Source of the DNA: Prorocentrum cordatum | Lineage: Eukaryota; Sar; Dinophyceae; Prorocentrales; Prorocentraceae | Assembly (NCBI GenBank): GCA_963575745.1 | Contig: CAUYUJ010009546.1 | Span: 1 to 64,000 of the forward strand | Direction: 5' to 3' | DNA: 64,000 bases | Shown: positions 1 through 9,654 of the stretch, piece after piece | How the letters are laid out: the number at the start of each line of letters is the position of its first letter | How positions within the stretch are numbered: the stretch's first letter is position 1 | The notes under the pieces: model-generated | Seen by the model: only the letters and a program-made list of their open reading frames with translations | Databases searched by the model: none | Told to the model about the DNA's origin: nothing | Translations under genes and position numbers: made by a program

Positions 1-1
1 C

Positions 2-136
2 CTGCGCACCCCCTTGTGGTGTCGAGAAAGTGCCACGCCTGCTGTGCCTGGACGACCGTCGTGCATAGCGGCCGCGGTGAGAGACCACCCCCTGCACAGC
101 CCCTGTGGTGTCGAGGATGTGCCACGCCCGCTGTGC
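2..136. repeat. Two direct copies, ~90-bp period
   Basis: The segment around 2-46 recurs at 92-136 with few changes; both copies share the core TGTGGTGTCGAG and a following GTGCCACGC. It is a short two-copy tandem duplication at the window edge and may continue outside. No coding content recognised. Confidence 0.6.
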
Positions 137-164
137 TGAGCTGAGCTGAGCGAGGTGAATGAGC

Positions 165-252
165 GCGGGTGCGGCGCGGCAGGGAAGAGAAGGGGAGGGA
201 GGAGGAGGAGGAGGAGGAGGAGGAGACGCGGGTGCGCCGCGGCAGGGAAGAA
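165..252 (+). repeat. GGA array with flanking direct repeat
   Basis: A GGA trinucleotide run (about 197-224) is bracketed by two near-identical segments (about 165-190 and 227-252) containing CGGCAGGGAAGA. The arginine- and glycine-rich open frames here are artefacts of the array. Confidence 0.65.
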
Positions 253-258
253 AACCAG

Positions 259-283
259 AACCCCACGAAACATGTGGGGAAAA
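259..283 (+). other. CCCCAC stem-loop, copy 1
   Basis: CCCCAC (261-266), a 7-nt loop and GTGGGG (274-279) form a perfect 6-bp hairpin, preceded by CAGAA and followed by a short A run. Related hairpins lie at 7149-7172 and 31468-31494. The stem changes by a compensatory pair in copy 3. Function unknown. Confidence 0.55.
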
Positions 284-480
284 AACATTATCCTGGGCGA
301 TGGTCGAGGCCCTACTCAGCTGTCCAATGATCTGTTGTTTTTGTTTTGCCGTTCCTGCCTTCCTGGTGTTTTTCCCAACCATCCTGTGGTGTTGGGTCCT
401 CGTTTTGAAGAGACAGCGCCACGCGTCTCACTCACTCACTCCTCCTACTCCCCCTCCTCCCTCCTCCCCCGCACCGCACC

Positions 481-905
481 CATTTCGGCACTCCCTCACA
501 CGCTTCGTGGCCCCATAAGGAGCTCCACCTAAGGCCCCAGAGGGAAAGGTTGCATGGCGGCCTCGCCCCATTTCGGCACACCCCTCACGAGGATCGTGGC
601 CCCATAGGGAGCTCCACCTAAGGCCCCAGAGGAAAAGTTCGCATGGCGGCTTCGGGCCATTTCGGCACGCCCCTCACGAGGATCGTGGCCCCATAGAAGC
701 TCCACCGAAGGCCCCAGTGGCAGGGCTTGCATGGCGGCCTCGGGCCATTTCGGCACACCCCTCACGAGGATCGTGGCCCCATAGGAAGCTCCACCGAAGG
801 CGCCAGTGGCAGGGTTCGCATGGCGGCCTCGGGCCATTTCGGCACACCCCTCACGAGGATCGTGGCCCCCGTAGGAGCTCCACCGAAGGCGCCAGTGGCA
901 GTCCC
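481..905. repeat. 88-bp tandem repeat, ~5 units
   Basis: CATTTCGGCAC anchors start near 481, 569, 658, 746 and 835, a spacing of 88-89 bp. Units share ATCGTGGCCCCATAG and AGCTCCACC. The period is not a multiple of three, so the open frames across it shift between units and are not genes. Confidence 0.9.
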
Positions 906-916
906 CCTCACTGTTC

Positions 917-1042
917 TCAGAGCTCTTTTTCTTGCTTCTGCTCCTCGGTCAGGGGGGCGGCGTCCTCGTCGCCGTCGGCGCCCGCGAAGACGGCCACGAA
1001 CGTGTCCCTGAGCATGTCGGGCTCCGGCGCGAAGCCGTGGCC
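917..1042 (-). CDS. Partial C-terminal exon, unknown protein
   Basis: On the minus strand a frame reads GHGFAPEPDMLRDTF, then an acidic segment with GADGDEDAAP, then LTEEQKQEKEL and a TGA stop (complement of 917-919). Composition is protein-like, unlike the repeat-derived frames around it. It sits directly downstream of the 88-bp array. The 5' splice boundary cannot be placed, so the start is arbitrary. The last residues KEL resemble a weak ER-retention tail, but that is speculation. Family not recognised. Confidence 0.4.
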   Translation of the reverse strand, partial: GHGFAPEPDMLRDTFVAVFAGADGDEDAAPLTEEQKQEKEL

Positions 1043-1049
1043 ACATAGG

Positions 1050-1130
1050 GAGCGCGGGCGAAGGTGGTATTCACAATTATGGTATTCACAATTGCGTATG
1101 GTTGGGTCCGTCGCCAGGCTAATTTTAAGA
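1050..1130. repeat. Short direct repeat GTATTCACAATT
   Basis: GTATTCACAATT occurs twice back to back (about 1067-1091). The rest of 1045-1135 shows nothing recognisable. Confidence 0.5.
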
Positions 1131-1137
1131 GATATTT

Positions 1138-1285
1138 GCCCGAAGGCCTGTTATCGGGCCCCAGGCCATCGGCCATCAAAACTTGATCGGGGACGAAAAA
1201 ATATTCTTGGAGAAGAGATTGGAAGCTCTGGGGTGGCGGGTTGGCGAAATCATATCGGAGGATGCCTGGGTAGTCACGGCGTGAC
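1138..1285 (+). repeat. Dispersed repeat, copy 1 (pair at 39.5 kb)
   Basis: Contains ATCGGGCCCCAGG, a segment ending GGACGAAAAAAT, then GCGGGTTGGCGAAATCA and ATCGGAGGATGCCTGG. The same blocks in the same order occur at about 39545-39660. The first block belongs to a wider family with GACCGTC plus GGATGAAAA-like cores found at several places in the window. Confidence 0.6.
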
Positions 1286-1354
1286 CCGAGATGGGGGGGG
1301 ATGGGGAGAGTCGCGGGTGCATAGGCTGGAGCGTTCCCGAGGGCAGAGAGGACA

Positions 1355-1735
1355 GCAGGAGGAGGAGGAGGAGGAGGAGGAGGAGGAGGAGGAAGAGAAG
1401 ACGGAGGAAGGGGGGGGGGATGGGGAGGAGGAGGAAGAAAGAGGAGCGGGAGGGGGCGAGTAAAGGAGGAGAAGGAGGCGGAGGGAGGAGGAGGAGGAGG
1501 CAGAGCAGAGGTGAGGGGAGGGAGAGGAGGGGGACGGGGATGGGGAGGGGAGGGGGGCGGGCGGGTGAGGGAGTGGGCAGCAGGCAGAAGACGTGCCGAG
1601 GGAGGCCCTCCCGGCGCGCGGGCGCGAGGAGCAGTCGGTGGCCCACCTCCGGGCGCGCCATGCTCTGCTGCCCTAGGGGCGGGGGGGGGCGAGCGAGCAG
1701 AAATGAATGGGGATGGTGGCAGGAAAGGTGAGGAT
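1355..1735 (+). repeat. GGA/GA-rich purine tract
   Basis: A GGA run at about 1360-1395 continues into degenerate GGAGGAAG and GGGGAGGGGA sequence to about 1570, followed by GC-rich sequence to 1735. Long open frames of poly-Arg/Gly (plus) and poly-Leu/Pro (minus) are low-complexity artefacts. Confidence 0.75.
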
Positions 1736-1832
1736 CAGGCTGACGATGGTGTGTTGTGATCTGCGGTGATGACGGCGATGCCGAAGAACTGACAAATTGT
1801 GTAAACATATATGTGCTGGGCTCCGCGCGGGT

Positions 1833-1985
1833 GGATCTGCGCCAGGCACCTCTGGCGGCGCCTCAGGCGCCGCACCTGGCGCGCTGCGCGCGCCAGAGAT
1901 GGGAGTCCAGCGCAGATCCAGTAAATCCGCGCGGACTTCCGATGCGCGTTTGTTTGTTTAGTGCAGTTGTTCGTCTTGTCAAAAT
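1833..1985 (+). mobile_element. Three-way-junction palindromic element, copy 1
   Basis: Outer arms GGATCTGCGC (1833-1842) and GCGCAGATCC (1910-1919) are perfectly complementary. They enclose two GC hairpins: GCGGCGCC-TCA-GGCGCCGC (1855-1873) and one with stem CTGGCGCG/CGCGCCAG (about 1876-1896). A 3' tail with TCCGCGCGGACTTC (about 1925-1940) and GTGCAGTTGTTCG resembles the tails of copies at 28.7 and 45.9 kb. Two hairpins inside a closing stem make a three-way junction in DNA or RNA. No protein is encoded; mobility is inferred from dispersal. Confidence 0.75.
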
Positions 1986-2199
1986 TATCCAGGGGCAACC
2001 TTAGATGGTGATAGGCTCAGAGGGGGTGCATGGACCCCAAATCGTCCACTCATCGCTGATAGGGGCATGCTAGCGCACCCCGCCCAGGATCGTGCGGTTT
2101 TGCTGCTGGCGGCGTATCGCCGATCGACGATGCATCGCCGATTCCAGGTCGATGTTTCTCCCTTGAGCCAGTCCCCCCTCCGTTCCCCATAAAAAGAGC

Positions 2200-2367
2200 A
2201 TGTTGATGATGAGGATGATGAGGATGTTGATGGTGATGCTGATGTTTCTTATGCTGCTGCTGCTGATGCTGCTGCTGCTGATGATGATGACGCTGCTGTT
2301 CATTATGCTGCTGATGATGGTGACGACGATGATGTTGTTGATGATAGTGATGATGTTGAAGACGATG

Positions 2368-2399
<32 letters not shown>

Positions 2400-2720
2400 G
2401 ATGATGATGAGGAATCCGATGATGATGATGACGATGCTGATGATGCTGATGTCGATGATGTTGCTGCTGACGATGGCGATGGTGATACTCATGATGATGC
2501 CGCTTATGAGGATGATGATGCTGCTGATGCTGATAAGGATGATGATGCTGCTATGTGTGATGATGGTGCTTATGATGATGCTGCTGATGATGACGCTGGT
2601 CATGCTTATGCTGATGCTGAGCCAATGCTGATGATGATGCTGATGGTGATTATGCTGATGCTGATGATTATAGTGATGATTGTAAGGATGAGCATGGGGA
2701 TGAGGAGAAGGAGGAGGATG
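2200..2720 (+). repeat. GAT/GCT imperfect trinucleotide array
   Basis: About 500 bp of GATGAT interrupted by GCTGCT and GATGCT. All six frames are open for long stretches (poly-Met/Leu, Asp, Ile/Ser), so the ORFs are not evidence of a gene. The 2000-2200 flank shows nothing recognisable. Confidence 0.85.
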
Positions 2721-4600
2721 GTGATGCTGCGTGTGGCGACGACGGTCGACAATGGCGATGAAGATAACGATCACAATGGTGGCGGTTCTGAGAACGAGCA
2801 TGCGTATGATGATTGGGAGGCTGGGCTTGGATGTTTTTGGCTCTCAGGTTGCCCTGGGAGCCCCCCCGCACACCTCCAACGGAGGGGAGGAGGGGGATGA
2901 GGAGGAGGAGGAGGAGGAGGAGGAGGAGGAGGACGAGGAGGAGGAGGAAGAAATGAGCACCGCCGTGGAGGGCGGTGAGCATTGTGGTTCTCTGTGTTTC
3001 GCCCCTTTGTGCACGTTGTCTTGCACGTTGTCTTGAACTCGTGTGGAGGCGTCGGCGCCTACCTTTCAGCGGTGCAGCAGCAGGAAGAGGAGAAACAGGA
3101 TGACGATGGGGACGATGGCGACAACGATTGCTTGGAATTGCCCTCGGGAGAAGGACAATGGGCACGAGGACGAGGGCAACGAGGAGGATGAGAGTGGGGC
3201 GGGGAGTGATGGAGAAGGAAGGAGAAAGCATGAGCGCTAGGGCGGAGGGCGGGACAGGTGGAGGATGGGGGCGACGGGGAGGGATACAAGGGTAGAGGGG
3301 GGTGAGGGGGGGCGAAAGGGAAATGCGAAAAGGGAGAAGGTGGAGAGGCGGGATTTTGAAGGGAGGGGGTCAACAGGGGAACAGGAGACGGAGGGAAGGG
3401 AGCGGAGAGGAACGAAGGGAGACGGGCAAACTAGTTGCGCCGTGCCATCTCTGACGTCCTGCCCCGCCAGCCCATTCTTGCCTATGGTGCTGACTTGCCT
3501 ATATTCTCGGACGCTTGTCACAGCGAACCTGGAATTCCTAAAAACGACCCCGATGGTATTGGTATTATGCGCAACCTAAGAAAAGGAGCTGGGTAGAAAG
3601 GAGGAGGTTGCGGATGGACAGGAGGACGAGCAGGAGGACAAGGATGAGGACGAAGAGGAGGAGGAGGAGGAGTGGGAGGAGGAGGAAGCCAATGGATGAC
3701 GAGGGCGAACAGCAGCAGCAGGAATTGTAGTGGAAGGAGCGGGAGGAGCAAGAGGACCAGGGGAATGTGGAGCAGGGGAAATTAGGGGGGCGACAATGAG
3801 GCGGGAGGAGAACTCGGATCCAGAGGAATGTTCCTTGCTGGGGAGAGGTCGCCATTCTGAGCGATGGGGGCAAAGCATCGATCCTAAAGTGAGGGCCACG
3901 CTGCAGCGAGAATACCCTTTTCAAATGACCGACGACGCTCGGATTTGGGAGAGCACAGCATAAAGCAGCAACGCAGCTCGTATCCATCCTGTGTTGAACA
4001 ACAAAAAAACAAAACAAAACAAAAAACACGCGGAGGGGGGCGTGGGGTTCTCAGGCCGTCTTCGCGGGAGGGGGGGGAGTAGTATTCTGATGAAGTAGTA
4101 GTTGTGGGGTGGGCAGGGAGAGGGGGAAGGCGTGGGTGGAGTGACAATGTGAGAGAGGGGGAGGAGGAAAGGGGAGACGAGGGGGGGGGAGGTGAGAGAG
4201 GGGCGGAGTGCAGGAATGAGGGCTGGAGGGGGGGGGGGGGACGGCTTGGCGAGAGGGAGCGATGGAGGGGTGGAGGGAGGCGTGCCATGAAGAAGCTAAG
4301 GAGGAGGAGACCATACGCAATAGCCTCAAGCGGGGCGCGCTGGGCGCGGAGTAGAGGCAGGTCGGAGCCATGAGCGTCCACTGCCCCCTCCTCCTCGCCC
4401 CCCCCCCCCCCCCTCGCCCTTCCCCTCCTCGTCCTCCTTCTCCTGGGGTCGCTCCCGCAGCCCCCAGGGTCGATGACCGGGGCGGCCAGGGGACACCAGC
4501 AGACAATCAGACTTTGTGAGTTGCTGTTTTCGGGAACCAACCCGACCGCCGGCGCGGTCAGGTGATGTTGAGCACCGTGCGGTGGCACGGGCGCTCGTGT
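2720..4600. repeat. Purine-rich low-complexity DNA, no gene seen
   Basis: Purines dominate the plus strand, with GGA runs at about 2895-2950 and 3650-3690, an A-rich stretch near 4000-4026, and G or C homopolymer runs near 4232 and 4402. Frames are Arg/Glu/Gly-rich or Pro/Ser/Leu-rich. No family or splice-consistent exon recognised. Confidence 0.6.
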
Positions 4601-4639
4601 TCTACCACTGTGTAGCACCCCGCAGTTGTGGTTCAGAGC

Positions 4640-4812
4640 GAGGGGGGCGGGCGCAGGGAAGGGCGCGGGTGGTTCGAGGGTAGCTCGCGGCGGGGTCGCG
4701 GGTGGGTCGCGGGTGGGTCTCGGGTGGGTCGCAGGTGGGTTGCAGGTGGGTCGCGGCTGGGTCGCGGCTGGGTCGCGGCTGGATCGCGGGCCGGGTCGCG
4801 GGCGGGACGCCG

Positions 4813-4870
<58 letters not shown>
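4640..4870. repeat. GGGTCGCGGGT minisatellite plus AAC array
   Basis: A ~10-bp unit (GGGTCGCGGGT and variants) runs from about 4675 to 4810. It is followed directly by a perfect AAC array from 4813 to 4870. A related minisatellite without the AAC tail lies at 43613-43800. Confidence 0.85.
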
Positions 4871-4871
<1 letters not shown>

Positions 4872-5157
4872 TACTCCGACGGAAGAACCCCACATAAGAA
4901 TCCTCTGGGCGAATCTGGAAAAAGCCATCACCGTCGTCCTCGTGGTTGGTGAGGCGTCCTGGCTGTCTCTTCTGCGTATATTTCCTCTCGCCTTGGCGCG
5001 GGCCCCCCTTCCACTCCTTACGTTGTCCCCATCCTCGCCCCCCTGTTTGTTCCGCGCCCCGCCACCTCCTCCCCTTCCTGTTGCATGAGCGCGCATGTCG
5101 ATGTTCCTCGGCGCCGTCGCCGCCACGGCCAGCACAGGCGCGTTCTCTACAGGTCAC

Positions 5158-5265
5158 GTCGCGCAGCCGTTGGGACAACCCCGCGGGCCAGGCTGTCGGG
5201 ACAACCCCGCGAGCCGTTGGCGCGCAAGACCAAGCCGTTGGGACAACCCCGCGGGCTTCGAGCGA
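5158..5265. repeat. Short tandem: GGGACAACCCCGCG
   Basis: GGGACAACCCCGCG occurs three times (about 5172, 5198, 5240), the first and third preceded by CCGTT, just downstream of the helicase stop codon. Irregular spacing; non-coding. Confidence 0.6.
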
Positions 5266-5278
5266 GGCGCAGCCGCGC

Positions 5279-5941
5279 TCAGGCGGAAGGCAGCACGAAG
5301 CCCAGCTCTGCCGCGAGCTGCTTCGCCTCCGCCCTGGACAAAACCGTTCTCTTGTCGAACTCCAGGAGCGCCTTCCGCAGGGACGCCGGCGGCCCGCACT
5401 CCAGGAACTCTCGCGGCGGCGGCCGCAGGATCAGCATGTTCCGCATGCACGTGGCGCGGGAGAACATGACGTAGAGGTGCAGCCACCACTGCTCGTCCGA
5501 CATGCCCGTGCGGCCAGCGTCCTCGTCTCTCGCGCAGTCGATGGTGACGCCCTTGCGCAGCGTCTGGCCCTGCGACAGCGTGGAGGTCAGGTAGGACGCG
5601 TGCGTCAGGGTGAACCCCGAGCGGCGCACGCTGTGCGCCCCCGAGCTCTGCCATGTGAACTCCCTTTCGCTGGGCCTGAACATCAGCAAGCTCCGCGCCC
5701 GCGCCTCGGCCTGGCCGTCGTCGTCGGCGCCTTCGGCGCCCTGTCGCAGCACCTCGGCGACCTGAGGAGCCCAAAAACTTCCTTGTTGCATCCAAAGTGT
5801 GGCCTGGGAACTGCGTTCTGGCAGCGCGAGAACCCAACATTGACGACAGTTACAGGTTTTGGATGACCTGCTCGGATTACCAACATGATCTGCGGGCCCC
5901 ATAGGGAGGGGGCTCCCGCCTGAGACTTCCTCGCAGTTCAC
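5279..5941 (-). CDS. PIF1/RecD-like DNA helicase, C-terminal part
   Basis: The frame ends at a TGA (complement of 5279-5281). It carries the C-terminal signature of superfamily 1B helicases: TLTHASYLTSTLSQGQTL followed by RKGVTIDCAR (motif V-like), then HLYVMFSRATCMRNMLIL (motif VI-like, with the arginine that contacts nucleotide in the family), then a PPPREFLECGPPASL tail. Walker A/B and the rest of the motor are absent, so this is a terminal exon or fragment. Good protein-like sequence begins near 5765 (VAEVLRQGAEGADD). Upstream, the frame merely reads into the first 160-bp satellite unit, so the formal Met near 5941 is not trusted; an intron boundary is likely near 5765. Such helicase-like sequences are frequent in dinoflagellate genomes and may be parts of mobile elements. 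Confidence 0.7.
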   Translation of the reverse strand: MNCEEVSGGSPLPMGPADHVGNPSRSSKTCNCRQCWVLALPERSSQATLWMQQGSFWAPQVAEVLRQGAEGADDDGQAEARARSLLMFRPSEREFTWQSSGAHSVRRSGFTLTHASYLTSTLSQGQTLRKGVTIDCARDEDAGRTGMSDEQWWLHLYVMFSRATCMRNMLILRPPPREFLECGPPASLRKALLEFDKRTVLSRAEAKQLAAELGFVLPSA

Positions 5942-6895
5942 TCACAGACGAGGCTCCCGCCTGAGACTTCCTCCATATTCAGGCTTGAGGAGCCCAAAAG
6001 TGACGACAGTTACAGGGTTCCGATGACCCGCTCGGATTACCAACATGATCTGCGGGCCCCATAGGGAGGGGGCTCCCGCCTGAGACTTCTTCACAATTCA
6101 CTCAAAGACGAGGCTCCCGCCAGAGACTTCCTCCAAATTCAGGCTTGACGAGCCCAAAAGTGACGACAGTTACAGGGTTCCGATGACCCGCTCGGATTAC
6201 CAACATGATCTGCGGGCCCCATAGGGAGGGGGCTCCCGCCTGAGACTTCCTCGCAATTCACTCACAGACGAGGCTCCCGCCTGAGACTTCCTCCATATTC
6301 AGGCTTGAGGAGCCCAAAAGTGACGACAGTTACAGGGTTCCGATGACCCGCTCGGATTACCAACATGATCTGCGGGCCCCATAGGGAGGGGGCTCCCGCC
6401 TGAGACTTCTTCACAATTCACTCAAAGACGAGGCTCCCGCCAGAGACTTCCTCCAAATTCAGGCTTGACGAGCCCAAAAGTGACGACAGTTACAGGGTTC
6501 CGATGACCCGCTCGGATTACCAACATGATCTGCGGGCCCCATAGGGAGGGGGCTCCCGCCTGAGCCTTCCTCAGAATTCACTCACAGACGAGGCTCCCGC
6601 CTGAGACTTCCTCCATATTCAGGCTTGAGGAGCCCAAAAGTGACGACAGTTACAGGGTTCCGATGACCCGCTCGGATTACCAACATAATCTGCGGGCCCC
6701 ATAGGGAGGGAGCTCCCGCCTGAGACTTCCTCCCAATTCACTCACAGACGAGGCTCCCGCCTGAGACTTCCTCCATTTTCAGGCCTGGGGAGCCCAAAAG
6801 TGACGACAGTTACAGGGTTCCGATGACCCGCTCGGATTACCAACATGATCTGCGGGCCCCATAGGGAGGGGGCTCCCGCCTGAGACTTCCTCACA
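5841..6895. repeat. 160-bp satellite, 7 units, with 320-bp alternation
   Basis: TGACGACAGTTACAGG starts at 5841, 6001, 6161, 6321, 6481, 6641 and 6801: exactly 160 bp each. Units starting at 6001 and 6321 share variants (TTCACAATTCACTCAAAG, GCCAGAGACTTCC) that differ from those at 6161 and 6481, giving a 320-bp higher-order period. Each unit holds two inverse copies of a motif (GCTCCCGCCTGAGACTTCC) that, on the other strand, is the GAGGAAGTCTC hairpin motif found throughout 7.5-17.5 kb. Confidence 0.95.
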
Positions 6896-6899
6896 CTTT

Positions 6900-7205
6900 A
6901 CTCAACGATGATGAGGATGAGGATGATGAGTGGTGGTGAAGATGAGTGGTGAAGAGGATGATGATTGATTGTGGGTGGTGGTGGCGATGATGATGTTTGA
7001 ATGAGGATGATGCCGATACCGATGATGACGATGATGTTCGTGAGCGTGTGAGAGAGTGCGAGTGATGATGATGTGTGTGTGAATGAGTGCGAGGAGAAGA
7101 GGGGGTGTGGGGTGAGTGTTCCTGCGCGGGGTGTGCAGAGAAAACAAGAACCCCACTTCGGATGTGGGGAAAAACAACAACAACAACAACAACAACAATA
7201 CCAAT

Positions 7206-7236
<31 letters not shown>

Positions 7237-7240
7237 ACAA
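6900..7240. repeat. GAT-rich tract and AAC array
   Basis: Degenerate GATGAT/GTGGTG sequence (6905-7090) is followed by the CCCCAC hairpin (7149-7172) and an AAC array with a few interruptions (about 7173-7240). Frames of poly-Val/Leu or His are artefacts. Confidence 0.8.
7149..7172 (+). other. CCCCAC stem-loop, copy 2
   Basis: CCCCAC (7151-7156), loop TTCGGAT, GTGGGG (7164-7169), preceded by AACAAGAA and followed by AAAAACAACAAC. Stem identical to copy 1, loop different. The AAC array begins right at the 3' foot of the hairpin. Confidence 0.55.
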
Positions 7241-7564
7241 TCATGTTACCCTCATGCGCGATGTTTCCACACGAAGCATGCGACCATCATGATAACCATC
7301 CACATTATGGTGGACTCTTGTTCTATAGCGGGGTCCGTGATTCCAATTCCCAGATCTCCCGCCCAATGATGTCTTGTAAACACCTCCTCCGAGGAATTTC
7401 AACATATCCCGCCTCGAAAACACATGCCCGCGCCTTGCTGCGCCGATGCGAGACCGCCAGTGGAACCCTAGCGCAGGGTAAAGCACAAGGAAGTATCGAA
7501 CGACAGGATTGCCTTGGTGGGGATGGGGGCTGTCGGCGGTGAGGCAAGGACCTCGCCCTGAATA

Positions 7565-8110
7565 GAAAAGGGAGGAAGTCTCGAGCAGGGCTGCTGTTGT
7601 TGATGGGAGCGGAGCCAATGCTGAAGAGAGTAGGGCACCGACCAGCGTAAAACAAAACGAAGTCTCGAGCGGGAACGCTGGTTTACCTGGCACGGCGGCT
7701 TTCGGCGGCGAGGAGGAACACCGCCTTGAGTAAGAAACGAGGACGCATCGAGCGGGAGCCGTGGTTTTGCCGGACGGGGGTTGTCGGCGGCGAGGAATAG
7801 CACCGTCTCGAGGAAATCGAAAGGAAATCTCGAGCGGGAGCATTGTTCTTGCTGGGAGCGGCGCCAACTCAAAAGATAGTAGGGCGCCAGTTCAGCGTAA
7901 AAGTGGAGGAAGTATCGGGCGGGAGCGCTGGTTTTGTCGGGTCGGCTGTTTTCGGCGGCGAGGAGGAGCACCGCCTTGAGTAAAAAAGGATGGGCATCTC
8001 GAGCGGGAGCGTTGTTTTTGCTGGCGGCGCCGATGAGAGAAAGACTAGCGCGTCAAGACCGGCCCTGAGAAAAAAGGAGGAAGTCTCGAGCGGGAGTGTT
8101 GTTGTTGTTG
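7565..8110 (+). repeat. ~84-bp array carrying the GTCTC hairpin motif
   Basis: Motif copies of the type AGTCTCGAGCGGGAGC lie near 7577, 7660, 7745, 7828, 7911, 7996 and 8080, spaced 83-85 bp. Between them recur CGGCGGCGAGGA and a segment with ACCGCCTTGAG. Sequence from 7250 to 7560 shows no recognised feature. Confidence 0.8.
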
Positions 8111-8216
8111 GGGGGCCGGTTTTGGCGGTCCCGCAAACCGCTCGAGCGTGAGCCTCATTTTCAATCAAAAGGTAGCCGGCGCCTCGGCGAGAGCGCCAGG
8201 GCGCCTTTAAGGGATC

Positions 8217-8440
8217 CAACAGTAATAACTGTCTAGCACATGACACTCAACAACAATAATTCTAAGACTGCTCGCTCTTACTTGCCCGTGTGTCATTCAA
8301 AACGAGTTCCCCACACCCTCGATACCCGCCCTTTCTGTCTTCGATCACACCCCCTTTGGGGGGATTATTTCTCTTTGCGGGGAGCGGCGGGCTTAGACAG
8401 GCGGGCAAACCTGAACGGGCGGACAATCTTTCGTGGGCGC
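8217..8440 (+). repeat. Three-copy module, copy 1
   Basis: An AACAGTAATAAC / ACTCAACAACAATAAT segment is followed by CCCTCGATACCC (about 8316), TCTTCGATCACACC and the self-complementary CCCCCTTTGGGGG (about 8350-8362). Same order at 9460-9650 and 10215-10410. Confidence 0.7.
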
Positions 8441-8589
8441 ACATCTGCCCGCCATTGGAATTGGTGTGGGGCCTGCAAAAAGAGGAGGGGGAGAACGAGG
8501 AAGAGTGGGAGGAATGGGGGGAGAGGGACGAAGGAAGAGGGAACAGGCCAGAAGAGAAGGAGCGAAGAGGGGGGCGGTTGATTAGAGGC

Positions 8590-8925
8590 AGAGAGACAGA
8601 GAGATGGAGAAAGAGAGAGAGAGGAACAGGGAAATACATATAAGAAACGTAGAGAGAGAGAGAGAGAGAGTCAGAGAGAGAGAGAGAGAGAAAACAACAA
8701 ACATAGAGAAAGAGAGAGAGGGGCGAGAGAGAGAGAGAGAGAGAGAACAAAAAAGGAAAGAGGGAGGGAGGAGGCAGGGGAGGGGAGGGAGACGGGAGGA
8801 GGGAAAGCAGGGAGAGGGGATAGGGTAGAGAGGCATAAGGATGAGGGAAGAGAGGAGGGAGAGAGAAGGGAGGAGAGGAGGGAGGAGGGAGGGGGGAGGA
8901 GGGAGAAGGAGCAGGAAGGTAAGAG
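8590..8925 (+). repeat. GA/GGA purine tract
   Basis: AGAG dinucleotide runs (8600-8760) grade into GGGAGGAGG (8760-8920). Ser/Leu (minus) and Arg/Glu (plus) frames are low-complexity artefacts. Confidence 0.85.
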
Positions 8926-8929
8926 CGTG

Positions 8930-9350
8930 AACTTTCGAGGAAGTCCTAGGCGAAAGCGCCGTTCCCGAAGGAAGTCTCGGGCGACGACTGGCGGGCGATC
9001 CCCTGACGGGCGGGTCGGGCGGGTGGGACATTCAAGCGGGATGCCTGGGTATGGCGAGAGCGCGATTCCGAAGTAAATTGTGACGGCGTCCTTGGCGCAG
9101 CGTGTTTCCCGAGCGTCGAATGCGCGATGTCCGAAGAAATTGCATGGAAGTTGCAGGCGAGATCGCAACTCCTGCATAACATGTGGAGGGCTCTCTGGCG
9201 GCAGCGGGGGTCTTGCTTGAATTGTTTGATTCAGTTACGAGGAAGTCTCAAGCGCGAGCGCCGATCCTGAGTAAATTCCGAGGAAGTTTCAGGTGAGAGC
9301 GGGGGTCCTGAGTAAATTTGGAGGGAGTCTCAAGCGGGAGCCGTTGTTGT
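8930..9350 (+). repeat. GTCTC hairpin motif copies, scattered
   Basis: Copies near 8936, 8970, 9238, 9280 and 9322 follow the pattern TGAGTAAATT - (C/T)GGAGGAAGTCTC - AAGCG(A/G)GAGC. The last three sit about 42 bp apart. The extended form matches the complement of the 160-bp satellite motif. Confidence 0.75.
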
Positions 9351-9650
9351 TGTAATCCGGGGGGCCAAGGGCTCAGTTTGAGCACGATCCCTGTCAAACA
9401 TCAGGGTGCGAGCGTCGAGGGGCACATTTTGATTGAGAAAAGCAGCATGCACCGGTGAGGGGGGATCAGCAATAACTATTCTTCAAAAGTGAGAACTCAA
9501 TAACAGCAGCAGCAACAACAGCAATCATGTTACTATTGTTCGCTCTTGCTGGCGCGCGTGTCTTGCATATCCCAAACCTCAATACCCGCTCACTTCGTCT
9601 TCGATCGCACCCCCTTTCGGAGGGATGTTTTCTTTGTCGGCCACTGGCTG
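9340..9650 (+). repeat. Three-copy module, copy 2, with longer left flank
   Basis: The left part (GTTGTTGTAATCC, a CAGTTTGA block, then CACCGGTGAGGGGGGATCA; 9345-9470) matches 11530-11670. The right part has CCTCAATACCCGC, TCTTCGATCGCACC and CCCCCTTTCGGAGGG (9575-9632), matching copies 1 and 3. Confidence 0.7.
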
Positions 9651-9654
9651 AATT

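Noticed and set aside
1833-1919. tRNA-like cloverleaf
   Set aside because: Two hairpins plus a closing stem do not give the D, anticodon and T arm set, and no TTCRA box or CCA context is present.
2070-2801. Long open frames of poly-Ile/Ser, poly-Met/Leu or poly-Asp
   Set aside because: They lie in GAT/GCT arrays where all six frames are open; no family or exon boundary.
5841-6895. CRISPR array
   Set aside because: Regular repeats, but the whole 160-bp unit is repeated with no unique spacers, and the context is eukaryotic.
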